Notes: a model not told the origin generated them from the sequence alone. A stretch of DNA of 64,000 nucleotides from an uncultured Paraprevotella sp. (GCA_944321345.1 CALUKY010000012.1:1-64000); one strand, 5' to 3'. Counted from the stretch's first letter, positions 16,766 to 27,108 are shown. Numbers and translations: made by a program.

Positions 16766-19557
16766 TCTGATATTTTATCTTTAAATTCTTCGTTGCAGAA
16801 TTTTACAGTCTCGACTTTTTCTTCCTGGTGAATCAGTTGTGCCTGACAGGCTGCAATCTGTTTGATGATGTTTTTACGTTCCTGCTCCAGAGTCTTTTTC
16901 CGTTCGATCAGGAATGTATTCACATCTTTCTCGGTACTTTCTCCAGGTTTGTTCCCATTTGCCTGATGAGCGGCCAATTCCGCCTGTAGCAGATCCACTT
17001 TTTCTTGAACCATGTTTAATTCGAATTGTAAGCTTCTTGTCGTTTGTCTGGTATGTTGCCAGTCTGTATCAGAGGCAAACAATTGTTGCAATTCACTGAA
17101 CTGTACAGGAGAGTGTGTCGCATTGTATTTTCTCATCCATATGTCCAATGCTGATTTTTCTTGCATGATATCCTGTTCCAATTCTTTGTCTCTGGTCTGT
17201 AATTCTTCAAGAGCGCCGCTTTTCAGACATAATTGCCATTTGGCTTGTCCTTTCTGTTTCAGAAGTTCCTCTTCCTCTTTTTGTGATTCTTCCAAATTCA
17301 GAACCGCCTGGTTGTATACATGTTTGGCTTCCTGATTGCCTATGAGTTTGGATAATACATTGTTGCATTCCTTTTTCAGATCCTGAGTTCGCTCCTGACG
17401 CTTACTTGACGCTTCATGGGTGTTGATGGCCTGCTTTAGCCGTTCCTCTAGTTGCTCGATTCGCAGGGCTGACAGTGATAAGGATTCTTGGTTTTTTGCA
17501 GCCTCAGCAAGCAGTTCTTTGTGCTTCTTCAGGATGCCTTGAATCTGAATTTTCAAACCTTCATGACTGTTTTGCCAAGTCTGATACCATCCAGCCAAGG
17601 AAATATTTTTTTCCAGATCATCATACATTTCGCTGAAACGTTCATTCTGTTTACTGATCTCTTCCTGTAAGCGTCCTACCCGATAGGCCCATACCTGACA
17701 CCCCGTATTCAGTTCGTTGAAGCGCATCATGACATCATTCTTTTCATTTTCCTTTTTGGATATCTTGCTGTTGATAGAATTGATGTGAGCTTGATGAAAA
17801 TTGAAAATTTCCAATTCTTTTTCCGCTTCTTCGGCATCTTGTCCGGTACGTTCGATGAGTTGTTGCAACATACTTCTGCGGGCTTCCTGATTCGTTGATG
17901 CAGAACAATCTTTGAAGGAACGGTCCAGGTCTTCGAATTTTTTCCATTCCTGGATGTTTTGCTGATGCATGCCTTGAAGCATGACCAGGTTCTTTTTCTC
18001 GACTTCCTGAATTCCGGTTTCACGGGCATATTTCATGCGGATGTCCTGTAATAGAATACATTTCTTGTTATATTCTGCCTCAATCAATTCCAGATCGGTT
18101 TTCATTTCTGAAATGAGTTTGCTTTGTTCCAGCATGGTGTCGGAATGATAGGGATGATGGGTGGCTCCACAAACACTACAACTGCAACCTTCTTTCAAGT
18201 CACTGCGCAATTGGATGACATTCTGACTCTTGCTTACAGTAAAGGAGTATTTTTTTTCCTCTGCTTTCTCTTTCAGAAGATTTACTTCTGTCACCAAATT
18301 TTCCATAGTGTTCTTGGTGCTTTCTATTTGGGTCTGTAACCGGTATATTTCCTGTTCTTTTTCGTCTATCCAGTTATAGCCTTGTGAGATGTGTTTCCAG
18401 AGAACCTGAGCACTGAGCAACATTTGCATTCTGCGTTTCAGCTCCATCGTTCTGAATTGCAATTTCTCGCCATCCATACCGTAATTGCTTTTCAAGTGCA
18501 TGGAGAGTTCGTTCTGTAAACTGCTGATTTGCGATTCCAGATCTTTGATGGTCATGAACAGTTTGTTCAATTGGTTATTCTGTTCGCTTTGTTTTCTTAA
18601 GGCATTGTCAAGTTCTTGTTGTGTTCTGTTTTTCCGTTCTTTCAGAACATGAAACTGGTCCAGCTTTACCAGTATTCCTTCACCTTTTTCGATCATTTTT
18701 AGATGAACCTCTGTTTCTTGTCGGGTGAGGTTAAGGGCTTCCTGTTTCTTGAGTTCCTCCTCCTGAGCCTGTTTTATTTCGCTGATTTCTTTATTTAAAG
18801 AGGCGATATACATGTTCCATTGGTTGCAGTTCTCGTTTTCCAGTTCTTCGTCCAAATCCAGAATCTGCAATTTTCCATTGTTCATGTACACTTCGGTCAA
18901 TAAGTCTACAGTATGTTTAAGAGCCGTTTCGTTGTCTTTCCTTTTTAGCAAATGCTGCTCATAGGCTGTTCTGATTTGGTTAAATATTTTTTCGGCTTCT
19001 TCTTTTTCTGTATAATGTTCATGGAGATATGATTTGTATGTTTCCCGGAGCTTGCCGATAAATTCTATTTTTTGGAAGCTTCCTTGTAGTGATTCAAATG
19101 TTTCGAATCGCTCCAGTTCCTGCACCGTTTTCTGTATGGATGCATATTGCTTGTTCAAACGATAAAGCTCATTTTTCTCTTTTTCGAGTGAATGCGTCAA
19201 CATGATAAATTTTCGATACCATTCCTGTTGTTGGCGAATTTTATCGAGTGAGTTTTCGATGTTTTTAAGCTTGGTGTCATTCAGACGTAACGTTTCGTTG
19301 ATTTTTTCGGTTTCTGCTGGTTTGAGCAAACCGCTATCCGCTTGTCTGCGTTTGATTTCTGTTTTGATCAAAGAACGAAATAGAGTGACTATACTATCGG
19401 GCATGGTTTCACCGAATTTGTGTTGAAACCATAACGATGCAGCTTCTTCTGCAGTGAGATTTTGAGGCAGGTTCTCCGGATTCAGAGCTTGTTCATTGCT
19501 CTTCAAATCTGTTTTTTCCGGAATATTTTCCTGATGTGATTTTCGAAAAAATTTCAT
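16762..19557 (-). CDS. long coiled-coil protein with Rad50/SbcC-like zinc hook but no ATPase domain
   Basis: This 931-residue protein is almost entirely heptad-rich coiled coil, high in Glu, Lys, Gln and Leu. At the centre (residues 458-463, 49% of the length) it has a cysteine cluster CSCSVCGATHHP, the CxxC-G-x-HP pattern of the Rad50/SbcC zinc hook. The two arms of about 380 residues could fold back on each other as in Rad50. Unlike SbcC there is no Walker A motif in the first 120 residues and no ABC signature or Walker B near the C terminus. There is no signal peptide. The N-terminal 75 residues look globular. Its stop codon overlaps the start of an amidase gene. Annotation pipelines would probably call it SbcC-like; that function cannot hold without ATPase heads. 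Confidence 0.85.
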   Translation of the reverse strand: MKFFRKSHQENIPEKTDLKSNEQALNPENLPQNLTAEEAASLWFQHKFGETMPDSIVTLFRSLIKTEIKRRQADSGLLKPAETEKINETLRLNDTKLKNIENSLDKIRQQQEWYRKFIMLTHSLEKEKNELYRLNKQYASIQKTVQELERFETFESLQGSFQKIEFIGKLRETYKSYLHEHYTEKEEAEKIFNQIRTAYEQHLLKRKDNETALKHTVDLLTEVYMNNGKLQILDLDEELENENCNQWNMYIASLNKEISEIKQAQEEELKKQEALNLTRQETEVHLKMIEKGEGILVKLDQFHVLKERKNRTQQELDNALRKQSEQNNQLNKLFMTIKDLESQISSLQNELSMHLKSNYGMDGEKLQFRTMELKRRMQMLLSAQVLWKHISQGYNWIDEKEQEIYRLQTQIESTKNTMENLVTEVNLLKEKAEEKKYSFTVSKSQNVIQLRSDLKEGCSCSVCGATHHPYHSDTMLEQSKLISEMKTDLELIEAEYNKKCILLQDIRMKYARETGIQEVEKKNLVMLQGMHQQNIQEWKKFEDLDRSFKDCSASTNQEARRSMLQQLIERTGQDAEEAEKELEIFNFHQAHINSINSKISKKENEKNDVMMRFNELNTGCQVWAYRVGRLQEEISKQNERFSEMYDDLEKNISLAGWYQTWQNSHEGLKIQIQGILKKHKELLAEAAKNQESLSLSALRIEQLEERLKQAINTHEASSKRQERTQDLKKECNNVLSKLIGNQEAKHVYNQAVLNLEESQKEEEELLKQKGQAKWQLCLKSGALEELQTRDKELEQDIMQEKSALDIWMRKYNATHSPVQFSELQQLFASDTDWQHTRQTTRSLQFELNMVQEKVDLLQAELAAHQANGNKPGESTEKDVNTFLIERKKTLEQERKNIIKQIAACQAQLIHQEEKVETVKFCNEEFKDKISE

Positions 19558-19668
19558 ACGGATAAGCTATTGTATGTTTGGTTGCAAAGTTAGGAATAAA
19601 AAGCATTGGTAGGTACAAAGCCGGTACCTTTTTACAAGGATTCTGTGGTTGGAATAGAAAAAATAATG

Positions 19669-19676
19669 TACCTTTG
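19669..19676 (+). promoter_or_regulatory. -7 element upstream of hisS
   Basis: TACCTTTG fits the Bacteroides -7 consensus 30 bases before hisS. The -33 position reads TGGT rather than TTTG, so the match is partial. Confidence 0.5.
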
Positions 19677-19706
19677 CAGGTAGAAATAAATTAAAAAAAG
19701 AACAAA

Positions 19707-21071
19707 ATGGCAACGAAACCAAGTATACCAAAAGGAACACGGGATTTTTCACCCGTAGAAATGGCAAAGCGTAATTATATTTTCGATACGATCCGTAGTG
19801 TATATGCGCTTTATGGCTTCCAGCAGATTGAAACTCCTGCCATGGAGAATTTGTCCACCTTGATGGGAAAGTATGGTGAAGAGGGTGATAAGCTTTTGTT
19901 TAAGATCCTGAACTCAGGAAATTTTCTTTCAGGAGTAGACACGGCAGATTTGTCTTCGGAGAATACCAATAAACTGGCAGCCCAATTGTGTGAAAAGGGA
20001 TTACGTTATGATCTGACTGTGCCATTTGCCCGTTATGTCGTGCAGCATCGCGAGGAGTTGACCATGCCTTTTAAACGCTATCAGATTCAGCCGGTATGGC
20101 GTGCCGATCGTCCGCAGAAAGGACGTTATCGTGAGTTCTATCAATGTGATGCCGATGTGGTAGGTAGTGATTCCTTGCTGAATGAGGTTGAGCTGATGCA
20201 GATTGTAGACACCGTATTTACGAAATTTGGAATTCGTGTGTGTATCAAGATCAATAACCGTAAGATTCTGACAGGAATTGCAGAGATGATTGGAGAGTCT
20301 GATAAAATCGTAGATATTACGGTGGCTATGGACAAACTCGACAAAATCGGTCTTGATGCCGTTAATGCAGAGTTGGCAAAAGCCGCAATCAGTGCCGAAG
20401 CGATTGAAAAGCTGAAACCTATTATTCTGCTGGAGGGAAGCAATGAGGAGAAACTGAACACGATGAAACAGGTGTTGGCAGAAAGCGAAACCGGTTTGAA
20501 AGGTGTTGAAGAATGTTCCTTTGTGTTGCAGACCTTGCAGAGTCTGGGATTGAAAAATGAGTTGGAGCTTGATTTGACTTTGGCGCGCGGTTTAAATTAT
20601 TATACCGGTTGTATTTTTGAAGTAAAAGCACTGGATGTGCAGATCGGAAGCATTACCGGTGGTGGACGTTATGATAACCTTACCGGTATTTTTGGAATGC
20701 CGGGATTGAGCGGTGTAGGTATTTCTTTTGGAGCAGATCGTATTTTCGACGTATTGAATCAGCTGGATCTGTACCCAAAAGAAGCAACAACTGGTACTGA
20801 ACTGTTGTTTGTTAACTTTGGTTCCGCAGAAACTGCCTATTGTTTGCCTATTCTGACAGCGGCTCGTCAGGCAGGAATCCGTTGTGAGATCTATCCGGAC
20901 AGTACTAAGATGAAGAAACAGATGAGTTATGCCAATGCCAAGAATATACCATTTGTGGCTATTGCCGGTGAGAACGAGATGAACGAACAGAAAGTGACGC
21001 TGAAAAATATGATTACCGGAGAGCAGATGCTGGTATCTCAGGAGGAACTGATTCAGGTAGTTAAGAAATAA
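19707..21071 (+). CDS. hisS: histidyl-tRNA synthetase
   Basis: This 454-residue class II aminoacyl-tRNA synthetase charges tRNA-His. Motif 1 sits around residues 40-60, motif 2 is recognisable in the [19 protein letters not shown]-type block (about 130-150), the histidine-specific [10 protein letters not shown] is near residue 293, and motif 3 is in the [11 protein letters not shown] block. The C-terminal anticodon-binding domain follows (about 360-454). Length is normal for Bacteroidetes. Confidence 0.96.
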   Translation: MATKPSIPKGTRDFSPVEMAKRNYIFDTIRSVYALYGFQQIETPAMENLSTLMGKYGEEGDKLLFKILNSGNFLSGVDTADLSSENTNKLAAQLCEKGLRYDLTVPFARYVVQHREELTMPFKRYQIQPVWRADRPQKGRYREFYQCDADVVGSDSLLNEVELMQIVDTVFTKFGIRVCIKINNRKILTGIAEMIGESDKIVDITVAMDKLDKIGLDAVNAELAKAAISAEAIEKLKPIILLEGSNEEKLNTMKQVLAESETGLKGVEECSFVLQTLQSLGLKNELELDLTLARGLNYYTGCIFEVKALDVQIGSITGGGRYDNLTGIFGMPGLSGVGISFGADRIFDVLNQLDLYPKEATTGTELLFVNFGSAETAYCLPILTAARQAGIRCEIYPDSTKMKKQMSYANAKNIPFVAIAGENEMNEQKVTLKNMITGEQMLVSQEELIQVVKK

Positions 21072-21099
21072 AGAACTATCTTACTTAATTATAAGAATG

Positions 21100-21148
21100 A
21101 AAGCAGGCTTTTGTAGGCGATGATGCGCTTCAAAAGCCTGCTTTTATG
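21100..21148 (+). terminator. hisS terminator
   Basis: AAAGCAGGCTTTTG (21100-21113) pairs with CAAAAGCCTGCTTT (21131-21144), then T residues, 28 bases after the hisS stop. Confidence 0.8.
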
Positions 21149-21261
21149 TTAAAGATTGTTTTGTCTTATAGGAAAGTGAATTTATCCCAAATCTTTCCAG
21201 ATTTATTTCATTTCTTTGCTTTTGAGAAATGATTGATAACCAAAGAAACAAGATCTTAATT

Positions 21262-22566
21262 ATGAAAAAGAATCTATGGCTTGCCGCAGCCTTGTGCTGC
21301 GGCTTATTCGGAATCTCTTCTTGTAATGAGAATACAGAAGGAAATGTGACTGTACCAAAGTATATAGAAGATCAGTTCTATATGAAATATCCTAGTGCTA
21401 AAAATGTCCGTTGGTCATCCAAAAACGGTTATACTGTGGCCTCATTCTATCTGACAAATGACAGTATAACTGATAAATGTTCTGCCTGGTTTTCTTTGAG
21501 TGACAGTTTTTGGGATATGACAGAGTATGACTTGCCTTATTCTTTTTTACCAGATTCTGTGCGTAAAGCTTTTGAGGGGTCTACATATGCAACTTCACCA
21601 TGGCTTTTGGATCGTGAGATAGAAGTTTTGGAACGTGCTGATGTAGAAACACTTTATATTATTTCTGTAGAAAACCAGAATACGTCAGTAGAAATGGATC
21701 TTTATTACTCTGCAGACGGAATTTTGTTGAAAGAGATTATTGATGATGTTGAAGGCGATAATCATGCGGAGGATTTCTTACCACAAACTCCGACGACGAC
21801 TATTAAACAATGGATAGATCAGACATTCCCAGAAGCACGTATTGTAGATATTGAAACAGAAAATGGTGGAACTGAGGTGGAGCTGGTTTATAACGGAATG
21901 GTGTACGAAATCCTTTTCAGTCGTGAACAGAACTGGATGTATACCAAACAGGAAATTCCTGAGCGTCAGTATACTCGTTTGCCGGATAAAGTGATCAGTG
22001 CTTTGAAAACCTTGGAAGGCTTTACAAGTTTTGCTGTTGTGGATGATATTGATTTTTATCAGACCGCTTCTTCCGGAAACTTCTATTGTGTAGAGATAGA
22101 AACCCGTTTTGATGAAGATCAGAAAATTTATATCACAGAAACAGGTGATTTCATCGAGAAGCCGGCTTTAGGTGGGGGCGATGGTCAGGGCGTACCTGTT
22201 GAATCTGAGATTGGAGAATGGATCGCTCAAAAATATATAGGTGCTTTGATTGTAGGACGTGAGTATGATGACGGTTTTCTGGAGATTGAGTTCATGCACG
22301 AAAATTTGAAGAAAACTGCCTATTTCAATGGTTCAGGCTCTTGGGTTTACAGTGAATGGGAGGTTGCTTATGCTGCTTTGCCGAGTGCGGTACGGAGTAC
22401 TTTGAACGATCGTTATTCTGATTATTCAATCGATCGTGATGATATCGAGGTCCAGGATGATCCTTCTGGATTAAGATATGCCATTGAGATGGAACAAGGA
22501 GATCGTGATCTGAAAGTTTATATCAGTTCGGATGGAACTGTAGTCAGCGAAAAATTTGAGGATTGA
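21262..22566 (+). CDS. lipoprotein with three PepSY-like (DUF2874-type) repeats
   Basis: This 434-residue protein starts with a lipoprotein signal, lipobox ISSC with C21 as the lipidated residue. The start at 21262 is chosen because the signal peptide begins there; the ATG at 21229 adds 11 polar residues. The mature part has three similar units of about 130 residues (approximately 28-150, 165-295 and 305-430). Each begins with a helix around a [YW]I.Q.[YF] core and ends with a strand carrying YxSxDGxxx[EK]-type residues. This matches the Bacteroidetes PepSY-like family once called beta-lactamase-inhibitor-like. Function unknown; such proteins lie on the periplasmic or outer surface. Confidence 0.75.
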   Translation: MKKNLWLAAALCCGLFGISSCNENTEGNVTVPKYIEDQFYMKYPSAKNVRWSSKNGYTVASFYLTNDSITDKCSAWFSLSDSFWDMTEYDLPYSFLPDSVRKAFEGSTYATSPWLLDREIEVLERADVETLYIISVENQNTSVEMDLYYSADGILLKEIIDDVEGDNHAEDFLPQTPTTTIKQWIDQTFPEARIVDIETENGGTEVELVYNGMVYEILFSREQNWMYTKQEIPERQYTRLPDKVISALKTLEGFTSFAVVDDIDFYQTASSGNFYCVEIETRFDEDQKIYITETGDFIEKPALGGGDGQGVPVESEIGEWIAQKYIGALIVGREYDDGFLEIEFMHENLKKTAYFNGSGSWVYSEWEVAYAALPSAVRSTLNDRYSDYSIDRDDIEVQDDPSGLRYAIEMEQGDRDLKVYISSDGTVVSEKFED

Positions 22567-22575
22567 TTTTTATAT

Positions 22576-22610
22576 AATAGGGCTGTGTCGGGCACAGTCC
22601 TATTGTTTTT
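22576..22610 (+). terminator. terminator after the PepSY-like lipoprotein gene
   Basis: AATAGG-CTGTG pairs with CAC-AG-CCTATT across a TCGG-type loop, followed by GTTTTT. It lies ten bases after the stop codon and just before the intron-like region. Confidence 0.8.
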
Positions 22611-22611
22611 A

Positions 22612-23160
22612 GTATGCTCGGCATGAGCTTCTGCTAATGGGTGTGACTCCCGAATGAGCTCTGATAGTGGGAGTATACAGCCAGTAGAAAGGGTGTTCAT
22701 CGAGAGGTGGAATCTAAAAGAAGCTGGCGGCAGGCATCTGGTCTGACGTACAGAAACTTTATAAGAGGCATACAACCGTGGGCAGGGTTGCTACACAAAC
22801 CAAAGCCCGATACCTATTGCAGGATTCACAAGAAAAGTCAATCAAAGTTCCTGCAAACTATCAGGTATTTGACAAGGCGAAGTAATGGCAAAGGCTATGC
22901 ATGGCTGAAGGTTCACCTTCGCACTATATCCGAAGCTGGCTGACATACTGTCGCCATGCAGATATGGGGCTTTTTATCAAATCAGCAAACAAATATATTG
23001 ACCAGCACAATAACCACCGAACGTCTAATGCAGGCAGGGTATCCGTCAATATCAAGACTATATGAGAAATTGTATCGCAATTAAGAGAACCATAGTATGT
23101 CGAACGGCACGTACGGTGGTGTGAGAAGTCGTAAAACGAAAGAAGGAAGATTGACTGCAT
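22612..23160 (+). mobile_element. degenerate group II intron (ribozyme remnant)
   Basis: This gap holds sequence with the hallmarks of a bacterial group II intron. The 5' part, from about 22612 to 22810, contains the GAATGAGCTCTGATAGTGGG and GAAGCTGGCGGCAGGC-type blocks usual just before an intron-encoded reverse transcriptase. The 3' part contains a domain V-like hairpin at 23087-23120: ACCATAGTATGTC pairs with GGCACGTACGGTGGT across a GAAC loop with one mismatch. The GTGTGAGAAGTCG that follows suits the V-VI junction. Only about 270 bases remain where the reverse transcriptase should be. One frame there still ends with ERLMQAGYPSISRLYEKLY, which could be the tail of the lost protein. Exact ends are uncertain, and it is unlikely to move. 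Confidence 0.65.
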
Positions 23161-23306
23161 GGCTGCGGGATCGTTTTTTGTTTTTCCTTATTTTAAACTT
23201 ATTCAATAAGTTTTCAGTTCCCTTCTCATTGGAGGTGTTTGATAAAATGTCTACTTTTGTTTAGAAGATACTGGTTGGATACTCCCGATAGAAAAACAAC
23301 AGAACT

Positions 23307-26096
23307 ATGAAACGGACTCTCTTGATACTTTTCCAAACCTTACTGTTCAGTGTGTATGCTGTCAGTGTATGGGCACAGAATGCGGATGAGCGTTTTCTGC
23401 GTGGCAAAGTGTATGATGCCGACCGTCTGGATCCTTTACCCGGTGCTACCGTACAGGTGTATGATTCTTTAGGGACATTTCTGGGAGGCGGAGTGACGAA
23501 TGAAGAAGGAGTTTTCCGGGTAGGAAAACTTTTACCCCAAAAATATAATCTGAAAATATCTTTTATGGGATATAAACAACAGTCTCTTCGGGTTGATCTT
23601 AGCGGCAAGCGTAAGGAACTGCGCCTGAAAGATATCCTGTTGCATGAGGCGGTGTATGAAATGGATGAGGCTCAGATCACGGCACAGGGGCGTGAGCTGG
23701 TGCTCCGTGACGATACGTTGGTTTATTATGCCAATTATTACAGACTGCCGCCCGGAGCCCGTATGGCCGAACTGCTGCGTCGTATGCCCGGTGTTTATGG
23801 CTCCGATGATCAGGATGTGCGGGTGAATGGAAAGAAAGTGACCCGAATCCTGATTAACGGTAAGGAATTTTTTGGGGATGATCTTTCCATGGCATTGAAA
23901 TATCTGCCGGCCGAACTGATCAAGGAACTCAAGGTGTATGACAAGAAGAGCGATGAATCGGAATGGATGGGAGTGGACGACGGCAGTCGTGAAACCGTGA
24001 TAGACCTGACTGTGACTGATGACTTTCAGAACAGTTGGTTGGGTGAGGTGGAGGCTGCGTATGGCAGTAGCAACCGTTACATCGGCAAGGCTTCGGTGAA
24101 CAATTTTCAGGATAAACGCTATACAACTTTGATGGCACAGGCAGGAAACGACAGCCAGATGGGAGATGAAAACAACCAGAATGTGGGCTGGAGTTTCAAC
24201 CGTTCGGGGAAAAAACTGGATTTGGGAGGAAATCTTTCTTATAATCGGAATGAAATGAAGCAGGATATGGCTTCGAGCATGGAGTCTTTCGAAAATACAA
24301 CGGCAGCCTTCACGGAAATGATGAGCCGGATGTATAATCGGAATCAGAACCTGCATGCCGGTCTGAATGTGGAATGGCGTCCCGACAGTATGACCGTAAT
24401 CCGGGTGGCCCCTATGGTGAGCTGGACCAACGGGTGGAACACACAGGAGTCTTTCTCCGCCTCGTTCTCTTCCGATCCATATCGGGTGCCCGGAGTGAAG
24501 CTGCCGCTCGAGCAGATGGACCTGCTGATGGATACGGTGGCTGTGAATGCCAACCGAGGAGTCAATGGAGGAGAGAACAATTTCTGGTCGGCACAAATGA
24601 GCCTGAATGTGACACGTCGTTTTGCCAAGAAGGGACGTAGTCTGATGCTTGGCGTCAATGGCGGTTATACCCGTTCGGACAACAATCGTGATGAATACCG
24701 TCAGATTGACTATTATCGGTTGAGTGCCATTGCGGGAGGAGATTCCATCTATCATCAGGTGCAATATGATAAGACTCCGAATACGAATGCCAACTGGGGT
24801 AGCCGCCTCACCTATTCCGAACCGTTGGGGCGTGACCTGACCCTGTTGCTGACTTATCAGGTATCCTTGCGCCGGCAGGAAGACCGCAGGGAAGTGGCAT
24901 CGATTCAGGATCCCCGGGTACTTGCTTTAGGCGTGAATCACACAAATTATTCGGATTTCTATCAGGATGCCTTGCCCGACACGTTGCAAAGTCGGAACAT
25001 TTGCAATGATTATCTGGAGCAGCGTGGAGAAATCGGGCTGAATCTGAACAAAACCAAATATCAGCTGAACGTAGGACTTTTGCTGAACAGCCAGTTGAAC
25101 CGTTTTACCTATCAGACTTCCGGACGAAACTTCGAATCGGAAAACAGTACGATAAATTGGGCGCCCCAATTGAATTTCTATTATCATCTGACCAGCCGTG
25201 AGCAGATAAATTGTTCTTATTATGCCATGGCACGCCCGGTAGATGCCCAGAAACTGATACCCGATACTTTGGATTTTTCTAATCCGCTTAATCTGGAACT
25301 GGGAAATCCCGACCTGAAACCTTCGTTTACCCACATGATCAGTATGGGGTATAACCGTTTTACCGAAGAAACTATGCGCAGCTATAATGTGCATGTGAGT
25401 TATATGGTGACTCAGAACAGTCTCAGTTCTCAAAGCACGTATGACACACAGACGGGGCGGCGGACCATGATTCCGGTGAACGTGGACGGTAATATGAACG
25501 GAACGGCGGACTTTATGATGAATACTCCGTTGAAAAACAAAAAGTTCACATTCCTCTTGCAGACGAATGTGAACTATATGCGCTATGTGGGTTTCGTTGT
25601 AGGCGAAGAAGAGGAGCAGACCGTCCGGAATGTGACCAATCAGATGACTTTCCGCCCTACGTTGCGTTTGAGTTATCGGGACGATCTGTGGGACTGCTTC
25701 GTGTCCGTAGGTGGTACTTATGACCATTCGCGCAGTACTGCACTTTCTGCCGGGAATATGGATACTTACGGGTTGGAAGCTCGGTGTGGCGGTATGGTAC
25801 AGATGCCTTGGGGTATGGACTTCTCGACTGATTTTACGTTGAATGCCCGTTGGGGATTCAGCTTCCAGGATATGAACAACAACGAGTGGATCTGGAACAT
25901 GCAATTGTCTCAGGGATTTCTGAAAGGGCGTAAGGCACGTGTAGCGCTCAAGGTTTATGACTTGCTCAACGGGCGTAACTACGTGAGTCGTTCCTTTTCG
26001 TCTTCCATGCGTTCAGATGTACATTATGAGGCTTTTGGCCGTTATGTGATGCTGCATCTGAGTTATAACTTCAGTCTTTTCCGGAAGAAGAAATGA
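23307..26096 (+). CDS. outer-membrane beta-barrel protein, TonB-receptor-like with carboxypeptidase-like N-domain
   Basis: A 929-residue exported protein: signal peptide (1-23, ending SVWA), a carboxypeptidase-regulatory-like beta sandwich (about 30-110, with LPGATVQVYDS and LKISFMGYKQQ), a plug-like domain (about 120-230, containing MPGVYGSDDQDVRVNGKKV), then a long barrel ending in a hydrophobic strand. The plug lacks a clear TonB box, and no SusD-like partner lies beside it. This fits the outer-membrane beta-barrel family of Bacteroidetes that is near to, but distinct from, SusC. Cargo is unknown. It converges on the AI-2E-type permease gene with only 10 bases between. Confidence 0.85.
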   Translation: MKRTLLILFQTLLFSVYAVSVWAQNADERFLRGKVYDADRLDPLPGATVQVYDSLGTFLGGGVTNEEGVFRVGKLLPQKYNLKISFMGYKQQSLRVDLSGKRKELRLKDILLHEAVYEMDEAQITAQGRELVLRDDTLVYYANYYRLPPGARMAELLRRMPGVYGSDDQDVRVNGKKVTRILINGKEFFGDDLSMALKYLPAELIKELKVYDKKSDESEWMGVDDGSRETVIDLTVTDDFQNSWLGEVEAAYGSSNRYIGKASVNNFQDKRYTTLMAQAGNDSQMGDENNQNVGWSFNRSGKKLDLGGNLSYNRNEMKQDMASSMESFENTTAAFTEMMSRMYNRNQNLHAGLNVEWRPDSMTVIRVAPMVSWTNGWNTQESFSASFSSDPYRVPGVKLPLEQMDLLMDTVAVNANRGVNGGENNFWSAQMSLNVTRRFAKKGRSLMLGVNGGYTRSDNNRDEYRQIDYYRLSAIAGGDSIYHQVQYDKTPNTNANWGSRLTYSEPLGRDLTLLLTYQVSLRRQEDRREVASIQDPRVLALGVNHTNYSDFYQDALPDTLQSRNICNDYLEQRGEIGLNLNKTKYQLNVGLLLNSQLNRFTYQTSGRNFESENSTINWAPQLNFYYHLTSREQINCSYYAMARPVDAQKLIPDTLDFSNPLNLELGNPDLKPSFTHMISMGYNRFTEETMRSYNVHVSYMVTQNSLSSQSTYDTQTGRRTMIPVNVDGNMNGTADFMMNTPLKNKKFTFLLQTNVNYMRYVGFVVGEEEEQTVRNVTNQMTFRPTLRLSYRDDLWDCFVSVGGTYDHSRSTALSAGNMDTYGLEARCGGMVQMPWGMDFSTDFTLNARWGFSFQDMNNNEWIWNMQLSQGFLKGRKARVALKVYDLLNGRNYVSRSFSSSMRSDVHYEAFGRYVMLHLSYNFSLFRKKK

Positions 26097-26106
26097 GATG
26101 GCGGAA

Positions 26107-27108
26107 TTAGGATACATGATCCAGCAGATACTTCTTGCGGAACATTTCCAGAAAGAGCAGGAACAGAGAGACTAATAACGGGCCGAAGATAACTCCCATA
26201 AAACCGAATATGGGCAGACCGGCAACCACACCAAAGATGGTGATGAGCGGATGAATGTTGGCCATCTTCTTCTGAAGGATGAAACGGATCAGATTGTCCG
26301 ACTGGGAAACGACGATACCGCCATAGGCTACTAATACCAAAGCCATGACCCAATCACCGATAATGGCTAAATATGCGGCCAAAGGAACCCAGATTACAGC
26401 TGTACCAATAAGAGGTATGATAGACGCAACGCCGGTGAATAATGCAGCTAACAGCGGGTTGGGGACACCGCACAGCCAGTAACCCAATAGGGAAATGCAG
26501 CCTTGGATAACTGCCAATAAAGGAATACCGATGGCATTTGAGCGGACAATGACATGGATTTTCTGTAAGACTTCCTGTTTGTTGTTTTCCTTAAATGGTA
26601 ACAAGGTGGCTATGTAATGTTCCATGTTACGCCCTCCTGAGAGTAGAAAGTAGAGTAGCATGATAGCAACGGCAACATTGACAAAGAAATCACTGACTCC
26701 GCTCATGATGGATTGGCCGATAGCCGGAATCTGTCCGGCGACCAAAGATAGGGTGCTTTCAGATAAAACATTGATACCGGTTTTTTCTTTGATGAAGTCA
26801 ATCGTGGCGAATGCCGGACGAATCAGTTCTTTAGGTTGTATGTTAATGCTGGTGATCTCAGATACCAGTAGCCAGCCCATCAGGCTGATCGGAATGACGA
26901 TGAACAGCAAGGTGCCTATGGTAACGGTCCATACAGCCCGGTTATAGGATATTTTTTCTGCCAGCCGAAATGTGATTTTTCTTAATAGCAAATAGAGGGT
27001 GAACGCTCCTAAGATTCCATTCATAAAGGGTTTTGCCTGTTGGAATAGAATATATCCTAAAAAGAGAATCAGAGTGATGAGGGAATATTTCCAGTATAAT
27101 TCTTTCAT
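26107..27108 (-). CDS. AI-2E-family (PerM/TqsA-type) membrane transporter
   Basis: This 333-residue inner-membrane protein has about eight hydrophobic segments. The family hallmark is the C-terminal block PLIGTAVIWVPLAAYLAIIGD followed by a permease-like helix pair, with DNLIRFILQ and FMGVIFGPLL. Members are named for autoinducer-2 export but act on varied substrates, including Na+/H+ exchange in some, so no substrate is assigned. Confidence 0.85.
   Translation of the reverse strand: MKELYWKYSLITLILFLGYILFQQAKPFMNGILGAFTLYLLLRKITFRLAEKISYNRAVWTVTIGTLLFIVIPISLMGWLLVSEITSINIQPKELIRPAFATIDFIKEKTGINVLSESTLSLVAGQIPAIGQSIMSGVSDFFVNVAVAIMLLYFLLSGGRNMEHYIATLLPFKENNKQEVLQKIHVIVRSNAIGIPLLAVIQGCISLLGYWLCGVPNPLLAALFTGVASIIPLIGTAVIWVPLAAYLAIIGDWVMALVLVAYGGIVVSQSDNLIRFILQKKMANIHPLITIFGVVAGLPIFGFMGVIFGPLLVSLFLLFLEMFRKKYLLDHVS

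Noticed and set aside
16762-19557. Calling the zinc-hook protein SbcC exonuclease
   Set aside because: Walker and signature motifs are missing and no sbcD is beside it; only the hook and coiled coil are shared.
22707-22943. 78-codon frame in the intron-like region
   Set aside because: It lies across group II intron RNA blocks; residue use is poor and there is no similarity to a reverse transcriptase start.
23307-26096. A SusC/SusD polysaccharide utilisation locus
   Set aside because: No SusD-like gene is adjacent, and the GH43 and GH127-like genes are 5-10 kb away behind unrelated genes.
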